NCBI RefSeq assembly: GCF_000259505.1
Contig: NZ_AJMM01000017.1
Span: 1-64,000 of the forward strand
Reading direction: 5' to 3'
DNA: 64,000 nt
Source of the DNA: Streptococcus sp. SK643
Lineage (GTDB): Bacteria > Bacillota > Bacilli > Lactobacillales > Streptococcaceae
Positions 1-9,966 of the stretch are shown here, piece after piece; positions within the stretch are counted from its first letter, which is position 1; each line of letters opens with the position of its first letter. The notes under the pieces were generated by a model, which saw nothing but the letters and a program-made list of their open reading frames with translations, did no database searches and was not told the DNA's origin. A program made the translations under genes and the position numbers.

Positions 1-1236
1 AAAGGAATTAAGATTCCAGAAGGTGGAAAAGTAACGAATGTAGAAAACATTCCAGACTTGACAACTCCAGGTAAGAAAGACCCAGTTAAAGTAACGGTTG
101 AATTACCAAATGGAAAAGTGATTACAGTCGAAGTTCCAGTAACAGTAACACCAACAAAAGACATCATTAAGAATGTTGGAGATCCAATTACAAATGATGA
201 TGTTGAGAAAAATGTTAAAATTCCAGAAGGTGGAAAAATCATTTCAATTGGTGAAAAACCAGGTACTGACACTCCGGGTGTGAAACCAGTGGTACCAGTA
301 GTTATTGAATTACCAAATGGTAAACGAATTACAGTCGAAGTTCCAGTAATTGTTAAGCCTAAAGTTACCCCAGTGGTAGTAACGGTAGGAACTCCGGTTA
401 CCCAAGATGATGTCAAGAAACACATAGACTTACCTGAAGGATGGAAGATTACTAAGGTGGGAGATGTTCCAACAACAGAAACACCAGGGGCGAAACCGTT
501 AGTACCAGTTGAGGTTGAGTTGCCAGACGGACGTAAGATTATTGTCGAAGTCCCAGTAATCGTAACACCTGGTGTGAGACCAATCATTGTTCCTCAAGGA
601 ACACCAGTAACACCAGAAGATGTGAAGAACCACATCGACATACCAAATGAACCAGGTTGGGAAATTATCGAAATTGGAGAAATTCCTTCAACAGTTCCGG
701 CAGGAGTGAAACAAGGTGTTAAAGTGAAGATAAAAGTTCCTTCAGGAGAAATTATCGAAGTTGAAGTACCGGTTATTTCAACTCCTAAAGTAACGCCGAT
801 CGTTGTAGAAGTAGGTACACCAATTTCGAAAGAAGATGTGATTGGACGTATTGAACTTCCGAAAGAAAAAGGCTGGGAGATTGTAGAAGTTGGAGAAATA
901 CCTACAACAGAAACACCAGGTCAGAAATCAAGTGTTAAAGTTAAGGTTAAATTGCCAAATGGTCAAATTATTGAGTTAGAAGTACCGGTAACAGTAACTC
1001 CTAAATCAACAGCAACTCCAAGTCAAGAAATCCCTTCTAAACCTCAAGGGCAAACAAGTCCATCAACTCCGGAAGCACCAAAAGTTCTTGAATCTACAGA
1101 AGCTAAGGAAACGAAAGAAGTTGTAAAAGAATTGCCTAACACAGGTACAAAAGCCAATGCTAGTCTTGCAGCACTTGGACTTCTAGGAGCTTTAAGTGGA
1201 TTTGGACTTCTTGGACGCAAGAAAAAAGAAGACTAA
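1..1236 (+). CDS. LPXTG-anchored surface protein with Rib-like repeats (3' part)
   Basis: The reading frame is open from the first base, so the start and N-terminus lie outside the window. What remains is a tandem array of repeats of 68-72 residues: a partial one up to about 159, then 160-363, 364-573, 574-789 and 790-1005. Each has a VGTPV-like opening, a DDV motif and a closing VEVPV. The pattern resembles Rib/alpha-like surface repeats. A Pro/Ser/Thr-rich linker (1006-1131) follows, then LPNTG at 1132-1146, a hydrophobic stretch and a RKKKED tail, which is a sortase A sorting signal. The protein should be linked to peptidoglycan and displayed as a stalk. The repeats are diverged rather than identical, so this is an old array. 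The ligand-binding head is not visible, so its target is unknown. Confidence 0.9.
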   Translation, partial: KGIKIPEGGKVTNVENIPDLTTPGKKDPVKVTVELPNGKVITVEVPVTVTPTKDIIKNVGDPITNDDVEKNVKIPEGGKIISIGEKPGTDTPGVKPVVPVVIELPNGKRITVEVPVIVKPKVTPVVVTVGTPVTQDDVKKHIDLPEGWKITKVGDVPTTETPGAKPLVPVEVELPDGRKIIVEVPVIVTPGVRPIIVPQGTPVTPEDVKNHIDIPNEPGWEIIEIGEIPSTVPAGVKQGVKVKIKVPSGEIIEVEVPVISTPKVTPIVVEVGTPISKEDVIGRIELPKEKGWEIVEVGEIPTTETPGQKSSVKVKVKLPNGQIIELEVPVTVTPKSTATPSQEIPSKPQGQTSPSTPEAPKVLESTEAKETKEVVKELPNTGTKANASLAALGLLGALSGFGLLGRKKKED

Positions 1237-1280
1237 TCACTGATTGACTTTTATTGTCGAAAATGAGTGAATAGACTTGA

Positions 1281-1315
1281 AAAACGATGAATCCTAGATT
1301 CATCGTTTTTTTTTA
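1281..1315 (+). terminator. Intrinsic terminator of the surface protein gene
   Basis: A perfect 13-bp inverted repeat (1281-1293 with 1297-1309) around a CTA loop is followed by a run of T. It lies about 45 nt after the stop codon. Confidence 0.9.
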
Positions 1316-1333
1316 ATTTATGTTTTAAAAAAT

Positions 1334-1387
1334 AGTCAACTTTAGTCAAACAAAGTCATTGACTTTTACTGACCAAAGTGTTATATT
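1334..1387 (+). promoter_or_regulatory. clpL promoter with three tandem CtsR heptamers
   Basis: Three AGTCANN-type heptamers at 1334-1340, 1344-1350 and 1354-1360 are separated by exactly 3 nt, the spacing of the CtsR operator (RGTCAAA NAN RGTCAAA). The last overlaps a -35 element TTGACT (1359-1364). A -10 TATATT (1382-1387) follows after 17 nt. CtsR bound here would cover the -35, as expected for heat-shock repression of clp genes. Confidence 0.8.
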
Positions 1388-1455
1388 AGGAACGTAAGGT
1401 AAATGAAAGCCTTACTAGAACACTTATTTAAAGTAAAATAGAAAGAGGTGGGTCT

Positions 1456-1545
1456 ATGTTTAATCTAGAAATCTTCAGAAGTAAAGATAGTCTACTCCTG
1501 CTTGAAAAAGAAAAACCAGAAATAGTACGTAGAGTAGCGATTTAG
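1456..1545 (+). CDS. Possible 29-residue small protein in the clpL leader
   Basis: An ATG at 1456 is preceded by a strong Shine-Dalgarno (AGAGGTGGG, about 1443-1452) and opens a 29-codon frame ending in TAG at 1543-1545. The peptide starts MFNLEIF, holds a run of four Leu, then a charged EKEKPE segment and an Arg pair near the end. No signal peptide is evident. It lies between the CtsR-controlled promoter and a second CtsR-like site, so it would be co-transcribed with clpL. I do not recognise the product. It could be a small heat-shock peptide, a translated leader that affects clpL expression, or a chance ORF. Confidence 0.45.
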   Translation: MFNLEIFRSKDSLLLLEKEKPEIVRRVAI

Positions 1546-1569
1546 CTAGTCTAAATTTTTTAAAACAAA

Positions 1570-1596
1570 GGTCAAAGATAGTCAATATCAGTAATC
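1570..1596 (+). promoter_or_regulatory. Second CtsR-like operator just upstream of clpL
   Basis: GGTCAAA (1570-1576), a 3-nt spacer and AGTCAAT (1580-1586) fit the CtsR direct repeat. A weaker third unit AGTAATC (1590-1596) follows at the same spacing. The site is about 180 nt downstream of the upstream promoter. It may act as a roadblock, or may guard a second promoter that I could not define. Confidence 0.65.
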
Positions 1597-1627
1597 ATAA
1601 CTAAGTAAACAAAAAGAGGTAAAGAAT

Positions 1628-3730
1628 ATGAACAACAACTTTAATAATTTTAACAACATGGATGATTTATTTAACCAATTGATGGGTGGTATGCGTGGAT
1701 ATAGTTCAGAAAACCGTCGTTACTTGATTAACGGCCGTGAAGTAACGCCTGAAGAATTCGCTATTTACCGTCAAACTGGTCAACTTCCAAGCGAAGGAAG
1801 TGAACAAGCTCAGTACGTTCAAGGTAAAGGTATGAAACAAGATGGTGTCCTTGCTAAACTAGGGCGAAACTTGACAGCGGAAGCTCGTGAAGGAAAGTTA
1901 GATCCTGTTATCGGCCGAAACAAGGAAATTCAAGAGACTTCTGAGATCCTATCTCGTCGAACTAAAAACAACCCTGTTCTTGTCGGAGATGCAGGGGTTG
2001 GTAAAACGGCAGTAGTTGAAGGGCTAGCCCAAGCTATTGTAAATGGAGATGTCCCAGCTGCTATTAAGAACAATGAAATCATTTCAATCGATATCTCAGG
2101 TCTTGAGGCTGGTACTCAATACAGAGGTAGTTTTGAAGAAAATATTCAAAATCTAGTGAAGGAAGTAAAAGAAGCTGGGAATATCATTCTCTTCTTTGAC
2201 GAAATTCATCAAATTCTTGGTGCGGGTTCAACAGGTGGAGACAGTGGTTCTAAGGGGCTTGCAGATATTCTCAAGCCAGCTCTTTCTCGAGGTGAATTGA
2301 CAGTCATTGGGGCTACTACTCAGGATGAATACCGCAATACCATCTTGAAGAATGCAGCTCTTGCTCGTCGTTTCAATGAAGTCAAGGTCAATGCTCCTTC
2401 AGCAGAGGATACTTTTAAAATCCTTCAAGGTATTCGAGATCTTTATCAACAACACCACAATGTTATTTTGCCAGATGAAGTCTTAAAAGCTGCCGTTGAT
2501 TACTCTGTTCAATATATTCCACAACGTAGCTTGCCAGATAAGGCTATCGACCTTGTCGATGTTACGGCGGCTCACTTGGCAGCTCAGCATCCAGTAACAG
2601 ATGTTCATGCTGTTGAACGTGAAATTGAGGCAGAAAAAGACAAGCAAGAAAAAGCAGTTGAGGAAGAAGATTTTGAAGCAGCTCTAAACTATAAAACACG
2701 CATTGCAGAATTGGAAAAGAAAATCGAAAACCATACAGAAGATATGAAAGTGACTGCAAGTGTCAACGATGTGGCTGAATCTGTAGAACGAATGACCGGT
2801 ATTCCAGTATCTCAAATGGGGGCTACGGACATCGAACGTTTGAAAGATATGGGTCATCGTTTGCAGACGAAAGTTATTGGTCAAGATAAGGCCGTGGAAG
2901 CAGTAGCAAAAGCTATTCGTCGTAACCGTGCCGGATTTGATGAGGGGAATCGTCCAATCGGCAGCTTCCTTTTTGTAGGGCCAACTGGAGTTGGTAAGAC
3001 AGAGCTTGCTAAGCAATTGGCGCTCGATATGTTTGGTACCAAGGATGCTATCATCCGTTTGGATATGTCTGAGTATAGTGATCGCACAGCGGTTTCTAAG
3101 CTAATCGGTACAACTGCAGGGTATGTTGGTTACGATGACAACAACAATACCTTGACAGAACGCGTCCGTCGCAATCCATACTCAATCGTCCTTCTCGACG
3201 AAATTGAAAAGGCTGACCCTCAAGTCATCACCCTGCTACTTCAAGTCTTAGATGATGGTCGTTTGACTGATGGTCAAGGAAATACAGTGAACTTTAAAAA
3301 CACTGTCATTATTGCGACATCAAATGCTGGATTTGGCTATGAAGCCAACTTGACTGAAGATGCGGACAAACCAGAATTGATGGATCGTTTGAAACCTTAC
3401 TTCCGTCCAGAATTCCTTAACCGTTTCAATGCTGTCATCGAATTCTCACACTTGAGCAAAGAAGATCTTTCTAAGATTGTAGACTTGATGTTGGTTGAAG
3501 TTAACAAGACGCTTTCTAAGAAAGACATTGATTTGGCAGTGAGCGAAGCTGCTAAAGAATACATGACTGAGGAAGGCTACGATGAAGTCATGGGTGTTCG
3601 TCCACTCCGTCGTGTGGTTGAACAACAAATCCGTGACAAAGTCACAGACTTCCACTTGGATAACCTTGATGCTAAATACCTAGAAGCTGACATGGAAGAT
3701 GGTGTTTTGGTCATTCGTGAAAAAGCCTAA
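1628..3730 (+). CDS. clpL: ClpL, ATP-dependent chaperone (Clp/Hsp100)
   Basis: ClpL is a 700-residue cytosolic Hsp100 disaggregase that acts in heat and stress survival. It starts with an Asn/Phe-rich segment (MNNNFNNF) typical of ClpL in place of a zinc-finger N-domain. Two AAA+ modules follow. The first has Walker A GDAGVGKT and Walker B ILFFDEIH, the second Walker A GPTGVGKT and [10 protein letters not shown] short charged coiled coil ([13 protein letters not shown] region) lies between them as the middle domain. A C-terminal D2-small domain completes the protein. Length matches the family. The start is set by AAAGAGGT 7 nt upstream. CtsR sites upstream and a terminator downstream make it a stand-alone heat-shock unit, possibly with the small ORF at 1456. 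Confidence 0.96.
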   Translation: MNNNFNNFNNMDDLFNQLMGGMRGYSSENRRYLINGREVTPEEFAIYRQTGQLPSEGSEQAQYVQGKGMKQDGVLAKLGRNLTAEAREGKLDPVIGRNKEIQETSEILSRRTKNNPVLVGDAGVGKTAVVEGLAQAIVNGDVPAAIKNNEIISIDISGLEAGTQYRGSFEENIQNLVKEVKEAGNIILFFDEIHQILGAGSTGGDSGSKGLADILKPALSRGELTVIGATTQDEYRNTILKNAALARRFNEVKVNAPSAEDTFKILQGIRDLYQQHHNVILPDEVLKAAVDYSVQYIPQRSLPDKAIDLVDVTAAHLAAQHPVTDVHAVEREIEAEKDKQEKAVEEEDFEAALNYKTRIAELEKKIENHTEDMKVTASVNDVAESVERMTGIPVSQMGATDIERLKDMGHRLQTKVIGQDKAVEAVAKAIRRNRAGFDEGNRPIGSFLFVGPTGVGKTELAKQLALDMFGTKDAIIRLDMSEYSDRTAVSKLIGTTAGYVGYDDNNNTLTERVRRNPYSIVLLDEIEKADPQVITLLLQVLDDGRLTDGQGNTVNFKNTVIIATSNAGFGYEANLTEDADKPELMDRLKPYFRPEFLNRFNAVIEFSHLSKEDLSKIVDLMLVEVNKTLSKKDIDLAVSEAAKEYMTEEGYDEVMGVRPLRRVVEQQIRDKVTDFHLDNLDAKYLEADMEDGVLVIREKA

Positions 3731-3747
3731 GACAGAATTTTGAGCAT

Positions 3748-3786
3748 AAAAAAGAAGGAGCCAGCTGAAAAACTGGTTCCTTTTTT
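3748..3786. terminator. Bidirectional terminator between clpL and luxS
   Basis: An inverted repeat (AAGGAGCCAG with CTGGTTCCTT, one wobble) is flanked by A-rich sequence on the left and a T-run on the right. It can therefore serve clpL on the plus strand and luxS on the minus strand. Confidence 0.85.
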
Positions 3787-3790
3787 GTGT

Positions 3791-4273
3791 TTAAATTACA
3801 TGACGCTCAAAGGCATCATCTGAGATTCCTTGTTCCAGGATGAGTTTTGCCCATTCTTTGGCAGAAAAGAGACTGTGGTCCTTGTAGTTTCCACAAGATT
3901 CAATAGTTGTTCCTGGAACGTCTTCCCAAGTAGTAGTTTCAGCGATTTCCTTGAGTGAATCCTTGATAACAGCTGCAATTTCAGCGCTTGTGTGGCGTCC
4001 CCACATAATCATGTGAAAACCAGTACGGCATCCAAATGGTGAACAGTCAATCATGCCGTCGATTCGTGTGCGGATGAGTTTTGCCAAGAGGTGCTCGATA
4101 GTGTGAAGGCCAGCAGTAGGGATAGAGTCCTCATTTGGCTGCACCAGGCGAATATCATAGTTGGAGATGACATCTCCTTTTGGTCCTGTTTCTTCACCAA
4201 TCAAGCGAACATAAGGGGCTTTAACAATGGTGTGGTCAAGTTCAAAACTTTCAACAATAACTTCTTTTGTCAT
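3791..4273 (-). CDS. luxS: S-ribosylhomocysteine lyase LuxS
   Basis: LuxS cleaves S-ribosylhomocysteine to homocysteine and DPD, the precursor of autoinducer-2, in the activated methyl cycle. The protein has 160 residues, the usual size. It shows the metal-binding HTIEH motif, the catalytic Cys in the FGCRTG segment, and the second metal-binding region around [10 protein letters not shown]. The frame is open further upstream. The start at 4273 is chosen because it gives the canonical [11 protein letters not shown]-terminus and has AAAGGAAA just before it. It is transcribed alone from the promoter at 4301-4329. Confidence 0.97.
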   Translation of the reverse strand: MTKEVIVESFELDHTIVKAPYVRLIGEETGPKGDVISNYDIRLVQPNEDSIPTAGLHTIEHLLAKLIRTRIDGMIDCSPFGCRTGFHMIMWGRHTSAEIAAVIKDSLKEIAETTTWEDVPGTTIESCGNYKDHSLFSAKEWAKLILEQGISDDAFERHVI

Positions 4274-4300
4274 GAGATTTCCTTTCAGTTTTCTTCTTTC

Positions 4301-4329
4301 ATTATAACATAAAGCCGGCTTCTGAGACA
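4301..4329 (-). promoter_or_regulatory. luxS promoter (extended -10)
   Basis: On the minus strand TGTTATAAT (4301-4309) is a perfect extended -10. A weak -35-like TGTCTC (4324-4329) sits 17 nt upstream. It lies just after the terminator of the preceding gene. Confidence 0.7.
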
Positions 4330-4336
4330 GAGAGAA

Positions 4337-4360
4337 AACCTCTCCGAGGCTGGAGAGGTT
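4337..4360 (-). terminator. Terminator after the DUF1846 gene
   Basis: AACCTCTCC and GGAGAGGTT form a 9-bp stem with a 6-nt loop, followed on the minus strand by a pyrimidine-rich tract. It separates the DUF1846 transcript from luxS. The U-tract is interrupted, so termination may be partial. Confidence 0.7.
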
Positions 4361-4367
4361 GAAATCT

Positions 4368-5852
4368 TTACTTACGATATAAGCGATCGTATTGGTAGTA
4401 GGGGTCAAAGGTTACGTTGATACCTAATTTACGAAGGACATTCTTGTCTTCATCGGTCAAGATGATGGTTGAGTGGGCTTCGCTTCCTTTGAGGTTGCCA
4501 AGTTCTTCCATAGCACGAGCAGCATCAGGATTCTCCGTAGCTGTGATAGCAAGGGCAATGAGGATTTCATTTGAATGAAGGCGTGGATTGCGGCTACCTA
4601 GGTGGTTGATTTTCAGACCTTGAATTGGCTTAACAACTTCAGGCTCAATCAGTTTTACTTCTTTAGCGATGTTAGCTGATTTCTTGATAGCGTTGATAAG
4701 AGCAGCTGCTGTAGGACCAAAGAGTTCTGAGTTCTTACCAGTGACAATTTCTCCGCTTGGCAATTCAAGGGCTAGGGCAGGTCCGCCAGTTTCTTCTGCT
4801 TTTTGGCGAGCGGCAACAGCGACTTCACGGTCTGCTGGAGTGATGCCTAGGTCATTCATAAGTAACTCGATTTTCTTGACAGCTGCTTCACTAACTTTTT
4901 CGGCTTTAAAATCAAGAACAGTTTGATAGTAACGGCGGATGATTTCTTGCTTAGAAGCTTCGATAGCAGCGTCGTTATCAGTAATAGCAAAACCAACCAT
5001 GTTGACACCCATATCTGTCGGTGAATCGTAAGGAGACTTACCTAGGATGCGTTCTAACATACGTTTAAGAACGGGGAAGATTTCGATATCACGGTTGTAA
5101 TTGACAGTTGTTTCTCCATAGGTTTGGAGATGGAAGGGGTCAATCATGTTGACATCATCAAGGTCAGCTGTTGCTGCTTCATAGGCCAAGTTGACCGGAT
5201 GATGAAGGGGCAGATTCCAAACTGGGAAGGTTTCAAACTTAGCGTAGCCAGACTTGATACCATTGATTTGGTCGTGGTACATATTGGACATACAGGTTGC
5301 CAATTTTCCTGAACCAGGTCCAGGAGCTGTAACGACAATTAAATTACGACTGGTTTTAATGTAGTCGTTTTTCCCCATGCCTTCTGGAGAAATGATGTGA
5401 TCCATATCTGTTGGATATCCTTTGATAGGATAGTGGAGATAAGAATCAATTCCATTTTTCTCAAGCTGATTGCGGAAGGCATCTGCAGCTGGTTGACCAG
5501 CGTACTGTGTGATGACAACGGAGCCAACAAAAATTCCCAATTCATTGAATTTATCAATCAAACGAAGAACTTCTTGGTCATAAGAAATGCCCAAGTCACC
5601 ACGGGCTTTGGAATGCTCGATGTTACTAGCATTGATGGCAATCACGACTTCGACCTGCTCTTTCAATTCCTGTAAGAGCTTGATTTTGTTGTCAGGCTCA
5701 TAACCAGGAAGAACACGAGCAGCGTGGAAATCTTCTAACATTTTGCCACCAAACTCCAAGTAGAGCTTGCCGTCAAATTGGTTAATGCGCTCCAAAATGT
5801 GGTTGCGCTGTAGATTCAAATATTGTTCAGAACTAAAAGCTTGTTTTTTCAT
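4368..5852 (-). CDS. DUF1846 / UPF0371 family protein
   Basis: This 494-residue cytosolic protein matches the DUF1846 (UPF0371) family in length and motifs. Visible features are an N-terminal AFSSEQYL segment, a Gly-rich [16 protein letters not shown] motif that looks like a nucleotide- or phosphate-binding loop, and the conserved [21 protein letters not shown] block near the C-terminus. There is no signal peptide or membrane segment. Structures of family members exist, but I know of no settled enzymatic function. It sits between dexB (divergent) and luxS (same strand, separated by a terminator), as I recall for mitis-group streptococci. A TATAAT-like -10 lies on the minus strand at 5872-5877. 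Confidence 0.9.
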   Translation of the reverse strand: MKKQAFSSEQYLNLQRNHILERINQFDGKLYLEFGGKMLEDFHAARVLPGYEPDNKIKLLQELKEQVEVVIAINASNIEHSKARGDLGISYDQEVLRLIDKFNELGIFVGSVVITQYAGQPAADAFRNQLEKNGIDSYLHYPIKGYPTDMDHIISPEGMGKNDYIKTSRNLIVVTAPGPGSGKLATCMSNMYHDQINGIKSGYAKFETFPVWNLPLHHPVNLAYEAATADLDDVNMIDPFHLQTYGETTVNYNRDIEIFPVLKRMLERILGKSPYDSPTDMGVNMVGFAITDNDAAIEASKQEIIRRYYQTVLDFKAEKVSEAAVKKIELLMNDLGITPADREVAVAARQKAEETGGPALALELPSGEIVTGKNSELFGPTAAALINAIKKSANIAKEVKLIEPEVVKPIQGLKINHLGSRNPRLHSNEILIALAITATENPDAARAMEELGNLKGSEAHSTIILTDEDKNVLRKLGINVTFDPYYQYDRLYRK

Positions 5853-5933
5853 TTTTTTACCTCTGACCTCTATTATAATAAAAAATTGGAAGTTAGGAAA
5901 CTATGGAGTTAAAAAAGGAATCAAAAAGATTAG

Positions 5934-5970
5934 GCAAACGCTTGCACAAAATTCTGAAAAGCGCTATCAT
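5934..5970 (+). promoter_or_regulatory. dexB promoter overlapped by a cre-like palindrome
   Basis: A -35 TTGCAC (5942-5947) and -10 TATCAT (5965-5970) are spaced by 17 nt. The -35 is embedded in the palindrome GCAAACGCTTGC (5934-5945), which resembles a CcpA cre site. Carbon catabolite repression of dexB by CcpA is therefore likely. Confidence 0.7.
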
Positions 5971-5995
5971 AGACTATAGATTATTAAACTAATGA

Positions 5996-7612
<1,617 letters not shown>

Positions 7613-7654
7613 ACATTTTTTACAGAAAAATCTAAAAATGAAATCGTATAAAAA

Positions 7655-7698
7655 CAAGGGAGGACTGTATGAAAGACAGAAATCCTTTGCTTTTTTAT
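7655..7698 (+). terminator. Imperfect terminator after dexB
   Basis: CAAGGGA can pair with TCCTTTG, and CTGT with ACAG inside, followed by CTTTTTT. The stem is interrupted, so confidence is moderate. A very small ORF with a good ribosome site overlaps the hairpin and is reported under findings. Confidence 0.5.
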
Positions 7699-7738
7699 GT
7701 ATAAATCTTATAAAATTTCATTATAAAGTTTAAGTTTC

Positions 7739-7767
7739 TTTACAATTTGAGTGATTTTTGGTAAAAT
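7739..7767 (+). promoter_or_regulatory. Promoter of the AliB-like gene
   Basis: TTTACA (7739-7744) and TAAAAT (7762-7767) are spaced by 17 nt. The start codon follows 39 nt later with an AAGGAGAG ribosome site. Confidence 0.65.
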
Positions 7768-7806
7768 AAACTTATGTTATAAAAACTGACATATAAGGAG
7801 AGATGC

Positions 7807-9765
7807 ATGAAAACTCAAAAGAAAGTCCTTGGTTTAGGCTTAACTTTTGCAGCGAGCTTGTTGTTAGCTGCTTGTGGCCAGTCAGGTACAGATACAAAAA
7901 CTTACTCGTCAACCTTTAGTGGAAACCCAACAACATTTAATTATTTATTAGACTATTATGCAGATAATACGTCTATTATTACCAACTTGGTAGATGGTTT
8001 GTTAGAAAATGATAATTACGGGAACCTTGTTCCATCACTAGCAGAAGATTGGACTGTTTCTAAAGATGGGTTAACGTATACTTACAAACTAAGAAAAGAT
8101 GCAAAATGGTTTACAGCCGATGGTGAAGAATATGCTCCAGTAAAAGCTCAAGATTTTGTTACGGGTATTAAATATGCAGTAGATAACAAATCACAGGCGC
8201 TTGACTTGATTCAAAATTCAATCAAGGGCTTAAATGATTATATTACAGGTGCTGATTCTGATTTTTCAAAAGTAGGTGTTAAAGCTTTAGATGACCATAC
8301 AGTTGAGTATACTTTATCGCGTCCTGAGCCGTATTGGAACTCAAAAACGACTAACAATATTCTTTTCCCGGTTAACGAAGAATTTTTAAATTCAAAAGGC
8401 AAGGATTTTGGTACTCTTTCACCAGATAGCATTCTATACAGTGGTCCTTATTTGTTAAAAGAGTTCACATCAAAATCATCTATCGAGTATGTGAAGAATC
8501 CACATTACTATGATCAAGATAAAGTATCCATTGAACATGTAAAATTAGCTTACTTCGATGGTTCCGACCAAGAATTGACAATCCGTAATTTTGAAAGTGG
8601 AGCTTATTCAATTGCAAGTGTTTATCCAAATAGTTCAAATTTTGCTAAGACAAAAGAAAAATATAAGGATAATATCATTTATAGCTTGCAAGATAAGACT
8701 TCGTGGTACTTTAATTTCAATGTCAATCGTAAGGCTTACAATCATACTTCTAAAACAACAGATGAGCAGAAAAAGTCAACAGAAGCAGCTGTGTTAAATA
8801 AAAACTTCCGACAAGCGGTGAACTTTGCCTTGGATCGTACTGCCTACTCTGCCCAGTCAAATGGCGAAGAAGCAGCTAGCAAGACTCTGCGTAACATGTT
8901 AGTTCCACCAACATTTGTTCAAGTTGGAGATAAAACTTTTGGAGAAGTAGTGGCTTCAAAATTGGTAAACTACGGGACAGAGTGGTCAAACATGAACTTG
9001 GCTGATGCTCAAGATGCTTATTTTAACAAAGAAAAAGCTCAGGCTAAATTTGATAAAGCTAAAAAAGAGCTCTCAAGTCAAGGTGTGACCTTCCCAATTC
9101 ATCTAGATGTAGCTGTTGATCAAACTAATAAAAATGTTGCGGCAGGTATGAACTCTATCAAGCAGACGCTTGAAACAGTTTTGGGTGCTGAAAATATTGT
9201 GATTGATGTACATCAACTTTCTACCGATGAATATACAAATGTCGCCTTTCTAGCACCAACCCCTGCAGATCGTGATTATGATTTGAATTTAGATGGTTGG
9301 TCACCGGATTACCAAGATCCATCTACTTATCTAAATCCGTTTAATGCAGAAGATGGTTTCTATCTTAAGATATTTGGACTAGACTCTAAAGCTGATCTAG
9401 AAAAGATTAAGAGCCTTGGTTTGGATACTTACACAAACATGCTGAAAGAAGCAGATGCTGAGAATAATAACGTTGAAAAACGTTATGAAAAATATGCCGA
9501 TGCTCAGGCTTGGATGATTGACAATTCTTTACTAATGTCAGCTATGTCAAATGGTGGAACAGCCTCTGTCACCAAAGTGACTCCATTTACAAGAGGATTC
9601 TCATTAGTTGGTATCAAGGGTGACGGATTTAACTATAAATATATGAAGTTGCAAAAAGATACTGTGACAACTAAGCAGTTCGAAGAAGCTAAGAACAAGT
9701 GGGAGCAAGAAAGTAAAAAAGCAATCGAAAAAGCTCAAAAAGAAGCAGAAAAACATGTGAAATAA
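7807..9765 (+). CDS. AliB/AliD-like oligopeptide-binding lipoprotein
   Basis: This 652-residue protein is a class C solute-binding lipoprotein that feeds peptides to the Ami oligopeptide permease. The N-terminus has a short basic head, a hydrophobic core and a lipobox LLAAC, with Cys at about residue 22 as the lipidation site. The body has the SBP_bac_5 features ITNLVDGLLENDNYGN, VPSLAEDWTVSKDGLTYTY and DRDYDLNLDGW. The C-terminus ends KEAEKHVK. Compared with my memory of pneumococcal paralogues it is closer to AliB/AliD than to AliA; for example it has AWMIDNSLLMSAMSNGG where AliA has AWLTDSALIIPTTSRTG. The gene is monocistronic, with its own promoter and terminator. It lies between dexB and the capsule genes, whereas pneumococcal aliA is on the far side. 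Confidence 0.9.
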   Translation: MKTQKKVLGLGLTFAASLLLAACGQSGTDTKTYSSTFSGNPTTFNYLLDYYADNTSIITNLVDGLLENDNYGNLVPSLAEDWTVSKDGLTYTYKLRKDAKWFTADGEEYAPVKAQDFVTGIKYAVDNKSQALDLIQNSIKGLNDYITGADSDFSKVGVKALDDHTVEYTLSRPEPYWNSKTTNNILFPVNEEFLNSKGKDFGTLSPDSILYSGPYLLKEFTSKSSIEYVKNPHYYDQDKVSIEHVKLAYFDGSDQELTIRNFESGAYSIASVYPNSSNFAKTKEKYKDNIIYSLQDKTSWYFNFNVNRKAYNHTSKTTDEQKKSTEAAVLNKNFRQAVNFALDRTAYSAQSNGEEAASKTLRNMLVPPTFVQVGDKTFGEVVASKLVNYGTEWSNMNLADAQDAYFNKEKAQAKFDKAKKELSSQGVTFPIHLDVAVDQTNKNVAAGMNSIKQTLETVLGAENIVIDVHQLSTDEYTNVAFLAPTPADRDYDLNLDGWSPDYQDPSTYLNPFNAEDGFYLKIFGLDSKADLEKIKSLGLDTYTNMLKEADAENNNVEKRYEKYADAQAWMIDNSLLMSAMSNGGTASVTKVTPFTRGFSLVGIKGDGFNYKYMKLQKDTVTTKQFEEAKNKWEQESKKAIEKAQKEAEKHVK

Positions 9766-9770
9766 TCTTT

Positions 9771-9802
9771 AGCAAGGTTCTATAAGGGACCTTGCTTTTT
9801 TA
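9771..9802 (+). terminator. Terminator of the AliB-like gene
   Basis: AGCAAGGTTC and GGACCTTGCT form a stem of 10 positions with one wobble, followed by a T-run. Confidence 0.9.
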
Positions 9803-9903
9803 TCAAAATCAGATAGTTATGTCAAATTTATACATGAAATGGTTTGAAAATGAAAAAAAGAGTGAGGAAAGTGGATGAAAACGCCTTACTGGAACGGATT
9901 TCC

Positions 9904-9932
9904 TCCACAATTATCTCTTTTTATGGTATAAT
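9904..9932 (+). promoter_or_regulatory. Capsule operon promoter
   Basis: TGGTATAAT (9924-9932) is a perfect extended -10. A weak -35-like TCCACA (9904-9909) lies 17 nt upstream. It is the only convincing promoter before wzg and probably drives the whole polysaccharide locus. Confidence 0.7.
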
Positions 9933-9966
9933 GAAAGGAAATAAAAATTAAATACAGAGGTATATC

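Noticed and set aside
2684-3016. 110-codon ORF antisense to clpL
   Set aside because: Composition mirrors the complement of the ClpL coding frame; no start signals.
3796-3978. Minus-strand ORF inside luxS
   Set aside because: It is an alternate frame of luxS with no ribosome site; LuxS accounts for the region.
4091-4312. Plus-strand ORF opposite luxS
   Set aside because: Antisense shadow; no promoter or ribosome site and no recognisable motif.
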